From: Rhodospirillum centenum SW
GTDB lineage: Bacteria > Pseudomonadota > Alphaproteobacteria > Azospirillales > Azospirillaceae
NCBI RefSeq assembly: GCF_000016185.1
Contig: NC_011420.2
Coordinates: forward strand, 3,573,001 to 3,637,000
Direction of reading: 5' to 3'
DNA: 64,000 nt
Each line of letters begins with the position of its first letter. The first letter of the stretch is position 1. The notes beneath the pieces were generated by a model. The model worked only from the letters and a program-made list of their open reading frames with translations. It was not told the origin of the DNA and searched no databases. This document shows, piece by piece, positions 17,690-26,777 of the stretch. The translations under genes and the position numbers were made by a program.

Positions 17690-18364
17690 ATGCTGAAGGA
17701 TTTGGTCGACATAGAAGTGCGTTTCGGCGACCGGGTCGTGGACGACGTCCGGCAGGTCGCCAACCAACTCCTCCAGCGTCAGTTCCTGTTCGCCGGCGAC
17801 CGCGGCACCACCCACGCCTATGAAATTGTGACAGGCCCGCGCTTCCGGAGCTATTTCACAGCGCTGTTCGATGCGTTGGGCTATCAGTTGCGGATCAGCG
17901 AAACTGAACAGTGGGTCGGCCTGCTACCCGATCCCGAGCTGGACCTTTTCCCGAAAATGCGGATGGACAAGACCATCGTGCTGCTGATCCTGGCGCTCGC
18001 TTGGCAGGATGCGGCAAACCGCGGCGCCGCGGAGGCCCGCGCGGTGGTGAAGACCACGCTCAATGAGGTGCTCGAACGCTACCGCGACATCGCAGGTCGT
18101 AACCGTAAGGAGGCCCTGATCTCGGCGCGCTTCGAGGATGCTCTACGCGAATTCCACCGGCGCGGCCTTGTCTGGCTCGGCGACTGGGATCCGGAAGCGG
18201 CCGACCGCGAAATCGAGATTCGCCCGATGCTGCATCTGCTGGTGGGCGGAAACGCGCTCGATCTCCTCGAACGCTTCGCCGCGGAAGCGGAGAGCGCGAT
18301 TACACGGGAGCGGAGGACCAGATCGCCGCAGGACGACGGTGAACAGGAAGGAACGGAAGAGTGA
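17690..18364 (+). CDS. jetB: Wadjet defence protein JetB (DUF4194-like)
   Basis: 224 residues from the ATG at 17690 with GGAGG ten bases upstream; an upstream ATG at 17663 overlaps jetA and has no ribosome site. JetB is the MukE-like subunit that binds the kleisin JetA. The pattern RQVANQLLQRQFLFAGDRG, YFTALFDALGYQLRI, then the long central helix MDKTIVLLILALAWQD and FHRRGLVWLGDWD match the DUF4194 family of tandem winged helices. The C-terminal 25 residues are charged and probably disordered. Its stop overlaps the GTG start of jetC. Confidence 0.83.
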   Translation: MLKDLVDIEVRFGDRVVDDVRQVANQLLQRQFLFAGDRGTTHAYEIVTGPRFRSYFTALFDALGYQLRISETEQWVGLLPDPELDLFPKMRMDKTIVLLILALAWQDAANRGAAEARAVVKTTLNEVLERYRDIAGRNRKEALISARFEDALREFHRRGLVWLGDWDPEAADREIEIRPMLHLLVGGNALDLLERFAAEAESAITRERRTRSPQDDGEQEGTEE

Positions 18365-21300
18365 AGCACCTCATCCGCATCGGCATGATCAACTGGCATC
18401 TGCTGCCCGCGACCGACATAGACGTGAGCGGCGACATCGGCGTGATCGGCGAAAACCGCAGCGGCAAGTCGACCCTCCTTGATCTCATCCAGGTGGTCGT
18501 CACGGGCAATAACGGGCGCTATCTGCGTCTCAACGCGAGCGCAACCGACGGCAACCGCAAGCGCAGCCTCCGCTCCGTCCAAGCCTACTGTCTCGGCCGA
18601 CTTAGCCCTGACCAGGTAATGCGCTCACAGGCGCTTACATACATCTATCTGGTGTTCCAGGACACTGGGCTGCCTCATCACGTGACCTCGATCGGACTCG
18701 CGCTGGAAGCGAGCCAGAACGAGGCTGCCGAACGGCCACCGGTACAGTTCATCGCCGACGGGATCAGCCTGAGCCATACCCATTTCCTGGAACTGTCCGC
18801 TGACGGTGCCGAACAGCCGCGCGACTGGGCCGTGGTGCGCCCGCACCTGGAGCGCCTGTGCAGCGAGGCGGGCGGTACTCTGTTGACCTATCGCAACGAG
18901 CCGGGCAAATACGTGCAGGACTACATGAAGATCCTGTCGACCGGCGGCCGCTTCATCAACACCGATCAGTTCCTGAAGGCGTTTGTCAACGCGATTTCCT
19001 TCGAACAGATCCCCTCGGCTACAGACTTCGTGCGCCGCTACCTTCTCGAAGATTCCCCGATCCGCATTGGTCAACTACGCGAGTCCATCGCCACCTACCA
19101 CTCCTTCCGCAAACAGGTCGAGGAGGCGCGGACCAAGCTGGCTCGGCTGCACGCTTTGCGCAGCGCCATTTCGACGTTCAAGGACGACCTCCTTGCCCAG
19201 GATCGTGAGCAGTGGATCGCCGCGCGGGCTCAGTTGGACCATGCCTTTGTCGAGAACCGCACGCTACGTCGTCGGCGCGATCAGAACCTGGCCGATCAAG
19301 CGGAGGCCAAGCGGGCGAGAACGCAGCTGGAGGCGCTGCGCGAGGAGCTCGGGAACGAGCTTGGGACGGTGCGCGACGCTATTGCTGCACAGAGCGGCAG
19401 TGCCCAGCGGCGCCAGCTCGAAAGCGAACGGGCGCTTGCAGAAACCCGGTTGAAGGAGACAGTCGGGCAGTTGGAGACCATCCAAAAGGCGGTCAACCAG
19501 GGGGCCCATGCCCTGAAATTCCGTATGCTTCTGCCAACCATGCCCGGGGAGCCCTTCGTGGTCGTGGAGCGGATGCGCCAAGCTGGCGGGCCGGCGCGGG
19601 TGCCCGTCTGGCCGAACGATCCTCAGGCTCTGGCCACCGCCCTCGACGACCCCCGTCTCCGCCTCCCTCCGTTGATCGATGCCTGCGAAAGGGCGGCCAA
19701 CGAGGAAACCAAGGCTCAGGGCCTCAAGGAACAGGAACTGCGGGAAGTGGTCCGGCAGATCAAGGATATCGAGGCGACCGGCATCGCTATCGACAGCACC
19801 GTTGAGAGACTGGTGGCCGAGATGGAGGGCTTCGGCTGGCGACCGCGCATCGTCTGCACCCTTCTGCGTGTGATGGACGACCGTTGGCGCGATGCTGTGG
19901 AAGCCCTGCTGGGACGCGACCGCGAGGCTGTCATCGTCGCGGACGCCCACGTCGAGGATGCGATCCGTTACCTTCAGCACAACCGTGTCCGCCTGCGAGG
20001 CTGCCGCGTGGTGAACAGCCGCAAGCTGTCGCCGGCGGAGGGGCGGCCGGAACCAGGAACCTTGGCGGGCGTGCTCGCCTCGGACGATCCACTGGCGATG
20101 GCGTTCGTCGTTCGTCGCATCGGCGGGGTCAGGCTCGCCTACTCGGTCGAGGATCTGCACCGCCCCGGCCGGGCCGTGATGCAGGACGGCACCTACGACG
20201 ATGGTCTGGTTGTCGAGATGCGCGCGGTTGCCGGAGGCTACAAGATCGGCGCGGGTGCTGGCCGTATCGGGCTGTCAGCCCTGGAACGCCGGCGGAATGC
20301 GATCAAAGAGGAGTTGGAGGAACTGGAAGGCCGCGCAAAGGACCTGCGCACCGCGGCCGGCTGTCTTACGGTGCTGTCGGCGGCGGTCGGCAGGGGCACG
20401 GACCTGATCGCCGCATTGGACCGTTACACTTGGTTGAAGGAAAAGCTCGACACGCTTGCCGAGGACATCCGCGCGCTGGAGCGGAACATCAATCCCGAAT
20501 TCAAGGCGCGCATGGTGGAGATCGATCAGCAGATCCGCCTGTACACCAAGGGTATCGAGGACGCCGTCCGCGCCGAGGAGCGGGCTACGCAGAGCATCAG
20601 CACGGCCAGTATGACGCTTGGCGGTGGTGAAAATGCTGTGGGTTCTGAGTTGAGCGTCCAGTTTGCCCGCCAGAAGTTCCAGGCAGTGCGCCACCGGATC
20701 GATCGGCCGGCGTCGCGCGCCGCCTATCGCGCGGCCGTGGCGGCGCAGAAGGGAAACCTCACCCGGACCGCGGATCTCGCCCGCCGCAACGCCGAGGCCG
20801 CAGCCCAGCGGATCCAATCGGTAAGAATTGGCATCTTTGATGGCTATCTGGCCTTCAATATGGAGTTCGGGCTGAAGAACGAGTTCACCCGGGAGCAGGC
20901 CCAGGTCCTCCGCGACATTGCCCCCTGGGTCGAACAGGGTATCGCGCGCATCGAAGGGATCGATCTGGTGCGCCATCAGGCGGAAGCGGAGGCTGCGGCG
21001 GACCGTTCTCGTAACTTCTTCCAACACTCCTTTGCCTATGAGTTGCGACGCCGGTTCGACGCCCTTCACTCCGCTCTGGAGGACATGAACCGGACGTTGC
21101 GCGCGCACGACTTCCACTACGAGGTCTACCGCTTCGTTGCCCATCCTGTGGAGCCCTATCAGGCGATCATCAGGCTGGTAGAAGCCTCTCGGGTTGACGA
21201 TTCCGTGTTTGCGCTGCTGTTCGACAGTCAGGCCGATGACACGCACCCGCATGCCATCGCGCTGAAAATGGTGCAGGAGCTGCTGTTGGATGAGAAGCGA

Positions 21301-21810
21301 GATGTGGCGGATTTCGAGGACTATCGCCACTATTACAGCTTCAATCTCATCATGAAGGACATCAAGACGAACCGCGAAGTGGATCTGGAAACCCGGCGGG
21401 GTACCGGATCCGGCGCCGAGCAGCAGGTGCCTTTCTATATCGCCATCGGCACCGCCCTTGCCGCTGCGTACCATGGTAAGGCGGCAGGTGACGTGGCAAA
21501 GGAGAAGGGGATCGGCCTTGCCGTGTTCGACGAAGCCTTCTCCAAACTCGATGGCAGGAACCAGAAAGCCTGCATGGATTATTACGAGAATCTGGGATTG
21601 CAGGTCATCGTGGCTGCGCCGTTCGAGAAGCGGGCAACGCTCTACGAGACCCTGGAGTATTTCGTCGAAACCTTCCGCAACGGGGACCTGATCCACGTGG
21701 ATTGGTATGGGGTGGGCGAACGCACCCGGCAGGATCTTGCCGAGGCGAACCCGGCTAACCTCGGCCTCGACGGGTTCCGGCGGATGATGGCCGCTCAGGC
21801 GGAGACGTGA
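18361..21810 (+). CDS. jetC: Wadjet SMC-like ATPase JetC (MukB-like)
   Basis: 1149 residues from a GTG overlapping the jetB stop (GTGA). The DNA-translocating motor of Wadjet. Walker A GENRSGKST lies at residues 30-38. Coiled coils run from about 235-400 and 600-880. A globular hinge is present at about 490-650 (PRIVCTLLRVMDDRWRDAVE, YKIGAGAGRIGLSA). The ABC signature region GTGSGAEQQVPFY (about 1013) and Walker B GLAVFDEAFSKLDG (about 1051-1064) are intact, so ATP hydrolysis is expected. This is the COG4913-type SbcC/MukB-like protein found in Wadjet systems. Full length for the family. Confidence 0.93.
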   Translation: MKHLIRIGMINWHLLPATDIDVSGDIGVIGENRSGKSTLLDLIQVVVTGNNGRYLRLNASATDGNRKRSLRSVQAYCLGRLSPDQVMRSQALTYIYLVFQDTGLPHHVTSIGLALEASQNEAAERPPVQFIADGISLSHTHFLELSADGAEQPRDWAVVRPHLERLCSEAGGTLLTYRNEPGKYVQDYMKILSTGGRFINTDQFLKAFVNAISFEQIPSATDFVRRYLLEDSPIRIGQLRESIATYHSFRKQVEEARTKLARLHALRSAISTFKDDLLAQDREQWIAARAQLDHAFVENRTLRRRRDQNLADQAEAKRARTQLEALREELGNELGTVRDAIAAQSGSAQRRQLESERALAETRLKETVGQLETIQKAVNQGAHALKFRMLLPTMPGEPFVVVERMRQAGGPARVPVWPNDPQALATALDDPRLRLPPLIDACERAANEETKAQGLKEQELREVVRQIKDIEATGIAIDSTVERLVAEMEGFGWRPRIVCTLLRVMDDRWRDAVEALLGRDREAVIVADAHVEDAIRYLQHNRVRLRGCRVVNSRKLSPAEGRPEPGTLAGVLASDDPLAMAFVVRRIGGVRLAYSVEDLHRPGRAVMQDGTYDDGLVVEMRAVAGGYKIGAGAGRIGLSALERRRNAIKEELEELEGRAKDLRTAAGCLTVLSAAVGRGTDLIAALDRYTWLKEKLDTLAEDIRALERNINPEFKARMVEIDQQIRLYTKGIEDAVRAEERATQSISTASMTLGGGENAVGSELSVQFARQKFQAVRHRIDRPASRAAYRAAVAAQKGNLTRTADLARRNAEAAAQRIQSVRIGIFDGYLAFNMEFGLKNEFTREQAQVLRDIAPWVEQGIARIEGIDLVRHQAEAEAAADRSRNFFQHSFAYELRRRFDALHSALEDMNRTLRAHDFHYEVYRFVAHPVEPYQAIIRLVEASRVDDSVFALLFDSQADDTHPHAIALKMVQELLLDEKRDVADFEDYRHYYSFNLIMKDIKTNREVDLETRRGTGSGAEQQVPFYIAIGTALAAAYHGKAAGDVAKEKGIGLAVFDEAFSKLDGRNQKACMDYYENLGLQVIVAAPFEKRATLYETLEYFVETFRNGDLIHVDWYGVGERTRQDLAEANPANLGLDGFRRMMAAQAET

Positions 21811-21813
21811 GCC

Positions 21814-22947
21814 GTGGCGAAGCGGTTCCGCGATGCGGTCGGCGCCCTGGAGCATATGCTGTCGACCATAGAGCGGGAGCCGGGGCGCACCGTCGTCCGT
21901 GTTTATCCAGATTATGAAGGCATGCGCACCGGCGAGGAACTGGAGCGCTTCGAACGCGTGATGACGGCGGCGGGGAAGGCCGGCGCCGTGCACATCGCCC
22001 TTGAACGACGGCCGAGCGGCCCCGCTTCGATCCGCTCTGTGGCACTTGCCGACGCAACGAAACTTGCGGCTCATCTCGGCCGCGTGCCTGCAACGGACGA
22101 AGCCGCTCGGGCGATCGACGTTCTCCGCCGCCTCACCGGCCCTCTGCCCGCCTGGGTCGGTGAGATCGTGGATGAAATCGCCGCCGCATGGGCCATTCGA
22201 CGCGAGGGGTATCCGGGATTGGAGCCCGGTGATGTGGCAACGGCGGCCGGTTTCATTCGGCTCCTGTGTGCGGTGGATCGCGGGGAGCATGTCGGAGTGG
22301 ACATGCGTACCTTCTCCCGACGCGCCTGCGGCGACAGCAAGGCGGCCGAGCTGGGCTTGCCACGTCTGGCACGCGCTCTGCGCAAGCGCTTTGATCTTCC
22401 CGACGCTCCTCCGCGCGAAGCTCTCGCAGCGTTCGGCATCGAGAAGTTCCCCCAGCCGGTCCTGCTGCGCGGGTCGCTGACGCTGTCCGGCGACACGCGG
22501 CTGGACGGACGGCCCTATGTCGGAGTGCCTCCGGAATGGCTGGACACTTTGGTGATTGTCGGCCGGCCAGGGTATTTCCTGGTTATCGAGAACCTCGCGT
22601 CCTTCAACCGTTACGTCCGGGAGGTGGATGATGGCGGCATCATCTTGTATTCCGGCGGCTTCCCTGCGCTTGCAACGCTGAAGGCCATCCGTCGTATGGA
22701 TGCGCTCCTGCCCGCCGATGTGCCGTTCTTCCATTGGGGAGATGTCGATGCGGACGGCGTGCGGATTCTTCAGTACATCGCACGGTCCATCAGTCGCCCG
22801 TTGCGCCCTCACCTGATGGGGGTCGATGCGTGGAGCGACACGGCCGTTTCCGAGCTTTGCTCGCAGCTTGGCGAGCCTGCCTTCCTGCCGATGGAGCAGG
22901 AGCAACTGGATCCGGAAAGTCCTTTGGCCATCACTTCCGCATCGTAG
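21814..22947 (+). CDS. jetD: Wadjet nuclease subunit JetD (Toprim)
   Basis: 377 residues from a GTG three bases after the jetC stop. JetD is the nuclease that cuts the DNA loop captured by JetABC. The N-terminal arm (about 1-190) is helical and winged-helix-like (DUF3322 type). The C-terminal half (about 225-377) is a Toprim domain of the DUF2220 type: catalytic Glu in FLVIENLASFNRYV, an IILYSGGFP strand, and the acidic metal site HWGDVDADG. The C-terminus FLPMEQEQLDPE is typical of the family. All catalytic acidic residues are present, so the system looks functional. Nothing recognisable follows for 620 bases. Confidence 0.9.
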   Translation: MAKRFRDAVGALEHMLSTIEREPGRTVVRVYPDYEGMRTGEELERFERVMTAAGKAGAVHIALERRPSGPASIRSVALADATKLAAHLGRVPATDEAARAIDVLRRLTGPLPAWVGEIVDEIAAAWAIRREGYPGLEPGDVATAAGFIRLLCAVDRGEHVGVDMRTFSRRACGDSKAAELGLPRLARALRKRFDLPDAPPREALAAFGIEKFPQPVLLRGSLTLSGDTRLDGRPYVGVPPEWLDTLVIVGRPGYFLVIENLASFNRYVREVDDGGIILYSGGFPALATLKAIRRMDALLPADVPFFHWGDVDADGVRILQYIARSISRPLRPHLMGVDAWSDTAVSELCSQLGEPAFLPMEQEQLDPESPLAITSAS

Positions 22948-23567
22948 CTTTGTGTCGCCAGGGCGCGGGCCGTACTGAACAAGATGATGCTGGGCACCCG
23001 CGTCCAAACGGTTTCGAGTTGAGCTTTGTCGAGCGCCCCCTGGCTGTCTTTGCGCTGGCGCTTTCTTTCCTTGCGATTCCCGATGGCCACGATGCTGTCT
23101 TCCGGGTTTCTGTACCGCTTGGAATGCTCCCTTTGTCACGGAGATCGCCTGCCGCCTTCCGGCGAGTGTCCGTAGCACTCAAGTGTCAATGTATGATCTT
23201 TCTGAATGATATCAAGATAATCAGCGTTATTTGCGGGTATTTTTATTGTCTATATTATTAATTTGTTTTAATTAATTGAAATTTTTATCTGGGATAATAC
23301 ACAGAGAAATCTTTAAATGGTGACTCTAATATTCGGGCCAGGATACGTCACGGTCTGCTGCAGCGCATAGCGGATGCTGCCGTCCAAGGGAGCTTCTAAA
23401 TCTGGGATAGGACGGTGTAGCGTCCGAATAGAGCTTCACATACCTCTTTCGTGCAGGCATCATACGCTTTCTGATGGGTGCATTTGCCGTCAATGCAGCT
23501 TTTTGAGAACAGTTCAAAGGGGGCGGCCCACCCATGATGTTCCTGTGTCCCTAAAGGATGCGCCTTC
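22948..23567. other. 620-bp AT-rich gap between Wadjet and CRISPR modules
   Basis: No credible gene. The first 230 bases are moderately GC-rich and may be a decayed remnant: reverse-strand frames are open for 80-90 codons (22931-23182 and 22809-23090) but have no recognisable domain. From 23190 to 23330 the sequence is strongly AT-rich (GTCTATATTATTAATTTG). The nonamer TCTGGGATA occurs twice, at about 23289 and 23401. The region must contain the promoter for the cas operon; TATATT and GATAAT are candidate -10 elements, but no matched -35 is convincing. Confidence 0.45.
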
Positions 23568-25670
23568 ATGGACAATAAACTTATAAATAATCAACCTGGT
23601 ATTTCATCTCGGTCCGGCGTGCCCTGTCAGAAGGAAGTATCTTCTGCTGAATCGGATGTTGTTCGCCGGTTCTGCCATGAGGATGGTGATGCTTCCGATC
23701 CACAGCGCCACCCGTTTGGTGGTGCCGCACCTCCCGAACGGGCAGGGGGCAGGCCCGACCATCCCGGCCATTTCAGGATGGCGGTGGCGGCGGCACTTCA
23801 GAGCAGTGACCGGCTCGGGCTGCTCACCGTTGCCTTGGGGCCCGTACAGCCTTTCATCGCAGCCGCCCGATCGCTCCGCGATCTACGGACCGGCAGCGCA
23901 CTTCTGTCCTACCTGTCGTTCTGCGCGATGCGGCCGGTGATCGACAGACTGGGCAAGCACAACCTGATATCGCCCAGCCTGTACGGAAACCCGTGGCAGA
24001 GATCTGGGCAGGGCGAAGAAACCATCCCCACGTCCGGCCTACCGCATCGGTTCCTGGCACTCGTCCCCTGGGGAGAGGAGGGGGCAGAGGCTGCGACCCT
24101 GGCGCGTGCCTGCGAGGCAGCTGCGAAGGACGCGCTGGTTGAGATTGCTGCTGCGGTGCGGGGAAAGATCGCTGAGCGGATGGACGATTTCCGCGGCTGG
24201 GATGCACTGTGGGATGCGCAGATCGACGCCATGCTGCATGTCCGTGCCGTGGCGGTCCCGTTGGATGTCGACGCATCAACGCTTTCCCGCCTTGGGATTC
24301 CGACGGATGCGGATGAAGGTGGAGGGGTGGGCTGGATCGGGCTGGTGGACCTCGCCGGCCGGGTGCTGGCAGCCCGACGATCAGTCCTGCCGGTGCCGGT
24401 GAACCCTGCGGCCGAGGCTACGGGAACTGTAGCGAAATGCACCCTTCTGGGCAGCTGGGAGCAGATGGGAGATGGGGTCTTCTGGAAGGTCGCCCCCGAT
24501 CGGTTGAGAATGGGCGGCGTGCGGATGCGCCCGAGCGAACGGTTCTGCGCCCAGTCCCTGGTCAAGCGGTTCGCCTTTCCAGCTTTTCCTCAGATCACGT
24601 TCGGGTTTGAACCGAAGGATGTCCGCTTCCCTGATACCGCTACCGTGGCAGCCGCGGAGTGGCTGGAGGGTGCCGGACCGGATTTGCAGCGGTATGCTGA
24701 TCGGGGTGAGTGGTCCGGGCAGTGGCTGCACTGGGTGCGGCAAGATCAGGATAAAGACGAAGCCCGCTGCCCGGACGAGGTCTGGGCGCAGATCTTGGAG
24801 GCTAAAAGAAATAGCAAAAACAATCCGCCGTCTTATTATGCAATTCTCGTCGCCGATGGCGACAATATGGGGCAGTGGTTGCGGGGGGATAAGCTTGACC
24901 AAGGCCGGCGCATGTCGCCCCTGCATCATATGGCGATTTCCGAAGCCTTGGCGAATTTTTCCGTCCATGCAGCTCCTGCCATCGTCACAAATCATAAGGG
25001 CTGGCTGATCTATTCCGGGGGAGATGACGTATTGGCCGTACTGCCGGCCGCGCGTGCCCTGTCCTGCGCCCTCGCCTTGCGCAATGCGTTCCGCGGCACC
25101 GGGGGGTGGTATGAGGGACGGCTCGCATTGGGTGACAAGGCCGGCCTGTCGGTCGGCGTGGCCGTGGTCCATCACAAGGAGGATCTGCGGGAGGCGCTGG
25201 ACGCTGCCCGCACGGCGGAGAAGAAGGCAAAGGGTGATGGCCGAGACCGTCTGGCGCTGACGGTGCGCCGCCGGTCGGGGGAACATGCGACCAGCTTTCT
25301 GCGCTGGGAGAATGTGCCCTGGATGACCGCGCTGGTGGAGGCGTTCCGCGATGGTGCCTCCGACCGCTGGGCCTATCGACTGCGGGGCATGGCCGGCACC
25401 CTGGACGGGTTGCCGGTGGACGCGGGCACGGCAGAGCTGAAACGCCAGGTCGGCCGGTCGGAAGGAGAGACGCTGGAGAGACTGGCCCGGCTCGGGCCGA
25501 TCCTGGACCTCGCGCCGGCAGCCACGGATGACGACACCAAGGCCATGGCCCTGGCGGCGCTGGCGGCTGCCTATGAGCGGTTCCGCCATGGCCATGATGG
25601 CCCGCGGATCGCTGACTTCGCCCTGGCCTGTCAGGATGCCAGTTTCCTCGCCCGTGGCCGCGACCGCTGA
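23568..25670 (+). CDS. cas10: Cas10/Cmr2, type III-B CRISPR large subunit with active cyclase motif
   Basis: 700 residues from the ATG at 23568 (AAAGGA 11 bases upstream); the first 70 residues are poorly gene-like and the ATG at 23778 is an alternative. The Cmr2 segment GPVQPFIAAARSLRDLRTGS begins near residue 91 and marks type III-B. The second palm domain carries YSGGDDVLAVLP with the GGDD at 484-487, so cyclic oligoadenylate synthesis is expected on target RNA binding. No N-terminal HD nuclease domain is seen, since the palm-associated region starts almost at once. A zinc-finger-like element was not identified. First gene of a tightly packed cas operon; cmr3 follows after 15 bases. Confidence 0.93.
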   Translation: MDNKLINNQPGISSRSGVPCQKEVSSAESDVVRRFCHEDGDASDPQRHPFGGAAPPERAGGRPDHPGHFRMAVAAALQSSDRLGLLTVALGPVQPFIAAARSLRDLRTGSALLSYLSFCAMRPVIDRLGKHNLISPSLYGNPWQRSGQGEETIPTSGLPHRFLALVPWGEEGAEAATLARACEAAAKDALVEIAAAVRGKIAERMDDFRGWDALWDAQIDAMLHVRAVAVPLDVDASTLSRLGIPTDADEGGGVGWIGLVDLAGRVLAARRSVLPVPVNPAAEATGTVAKCTLLGSWEQMGDGVFWKVAPDRLRMGGVRMRPSERFCAQSLVKRFAFPAFPQITFGFEPKDVRFPDTATVAAAEWLEGAGPDLQRYADRGEWSGQWLHWVRQDQDKDEARCPDEVWAQILEAKRNSKNNPPSYYAILVADGDNMGQWLRGDKLDQGRRMSPLHHMAISEALANFSVHAAPAIVTNHKGWLIYSGGDDVLAVLPAARALSCALALRNAFRGTGGWYEGRLALGDKAGLSVGVAVVHHKEDLREALDAARTAEKKAKGDGRDRLALTVRRRSGEHATSFLRWENVPWMTALVEAFRDGASDRWAYRLRGMAGTLDGLPVDAGTAELKRQVGRSEGETLERLARLGPILDLAPAATDDDTKAMALAALAAAYERFRHGHDGPRIADFALACQDASFLARGRDR

Positions 25671-25685
25671 GAGGGGCAACGCGCG

Positions 25686-26777
25686 ATGACCGGAAGAACT
25701 GTCACTTTGATCCTTGAGCCGCTGGACGGCCTCTTCTTCCGCGGCGGCAAGCCGTTCGGCGCCGGTACCGGCGCCACCAGCGGCCTGCCCCAGCCGCAGA
25801 CCCTGGCTGGTGCGCTGCGGACTGCGCTGATGCAGCGTCTGAACTGTAATTTCGGGACGCTGAAGTCAGACCTGGAGCGCGGTGTACCGCTGGATGCCGC
25901 GCTGGCCGGTCAGGGCGCCGATCTGGGCGCCATCGCCGACCTGTCCGTCCGCGGGCCCTGGCTGGCGAAGGACGGTGCCCCGCTGCTTCCCGCGCCGCTG
26001 CATCTGCATCGGGAAAAGCATGGACAGGCGCTGCACCTCCTGACCCCGTTGCGCGATGACCTGCCCGGTTGGCGCGAAACCGCAGCGCCGGAGTGGGAGC
26101 GGCCGTTATGGGCGGCGACAGAGGCTGTCACCGAACCGGCGGGTGGCTTCATCACCCTGAAGGGCATGGCCGAAGTTCTGGAGGGCCGCCCGCCGGCCGC
26201 CGATACCCTCTGGCCCGGGGACTGCCTGTATGACATCGACCGTCGCGTCGGGCTGGCGATCAAGGGGGACACGCTGACCGGCGAGGACGGGATGCTCTAT
26301 GGGGTGGGCTTTCTGTGCCTGCGAAAGGGTGTGTCCTTCGTCGCCCAGATCGACGGGCTGACCGACGCCCTCAAGGACGTCCTCAGCACCTCTGAGGTCA
26401 TTGCCTGGGGGGGAGAGGGCCGGCGGGTCAGGGTCGGGATCAAGGACGGCGCTCTGCCTTGGCCCGAACCGCCCGACACGCCGGCGTCCGATCAGGGCGG
26501 AACGGTGCTGGTGCTGACCACGCCCGCCTTCCTGGACGGCGGTTGGCGGGGCGCGGACTGGCGACCGCTGGCGGCCGCCGTGCGCGACCCGGTCCCGGTC
26601 TCCGGCTGGGATCTGGCGCGCCGTCAGCCGAAGCCCACCCGCTTCGCCGTGCCGGCTGGAAGTGTCTTCTTCTTCGCGGGTGATCCGCCGGAGGATCTGG
26701 CCCTTGGGCCGGGCACGGCGGAGGACCGGCATCTTGGTTATGGATGTGTCCTGAAGGGAGTGTGGCGTCATGCCTGA
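25686..26777 (+). CDS. cmr3: Cmr3, type III-B Cas5-family subunit
   Basis: 363 residues. Cmr3 binds the 5' handle of the crRNA and docks on Cas10. The diagnostic N-terminus LILEPLDGLFFRGGKPFGAG, then SGLPQPQTLAGALRTAL, is clear (residues 8-48), as is the C-terminal glycine-rich segment LGYGCVLKGVWRHA typical of RAMP proteins. RBS GAGGGGCAAC lies before the ATG at 25686. The 3' end overlaps the start of cmr4 by eight bases, supporting translational coupling. Confidence 0.92.
   Translation: MTGRTVTLILEPLDGLFFRGGKPFGAGTGATSGLPQPQTLAGALRTALMQRLNCNFGTLKSDLERGVPLDAALAGQGADLGAIADLSVRGPWLAKDGAPLLPAPLHLHREKHGQALHLLTPLRDDLPGWRETAAPEWERPLWAATEAVTEPAGGFITLKGMAEVLEGRPPAADTLWPGDCLYDIDRRVGLAIKGDTLTGEDGMLYGVGFLCLRKGVSFVAQIDGLTDALKDVLSTSEVIAWGGEGRRVRVGIKDGALPWPEPPDTPASDQGGTVLVLTTPAFLDGGWRGADWRPLAAAVRDPVPVSGWDLARRQPKPTRFAVPAGSVFFFAGDPPEDLALGPGTAEDRHLGYGCVLKGVWRHA

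Noticed and set aside
20275-23178. A 967-codon open frame antisense to jetC-jetD
   Set aside because: It mirrors the codon structure of the real genes, is rich in Arg/Gln/His and shows no domain. The same applies to long antisense frames at 2694-4613, 9282-11147, 13733-15958 and 38220-40781.
22931-23182. An 83-codon reverse frame as a decayed transposase or regulator
   Set aside because: Basic and open, but no recognisable motif; kept only as part of an intergenic note.
23660-23700. HEDGD string in the first residues of Cas10 as a possible HD nuclease site
   Set aside because: Too short, not in an HD fold context, and in a segment that may not be translated.
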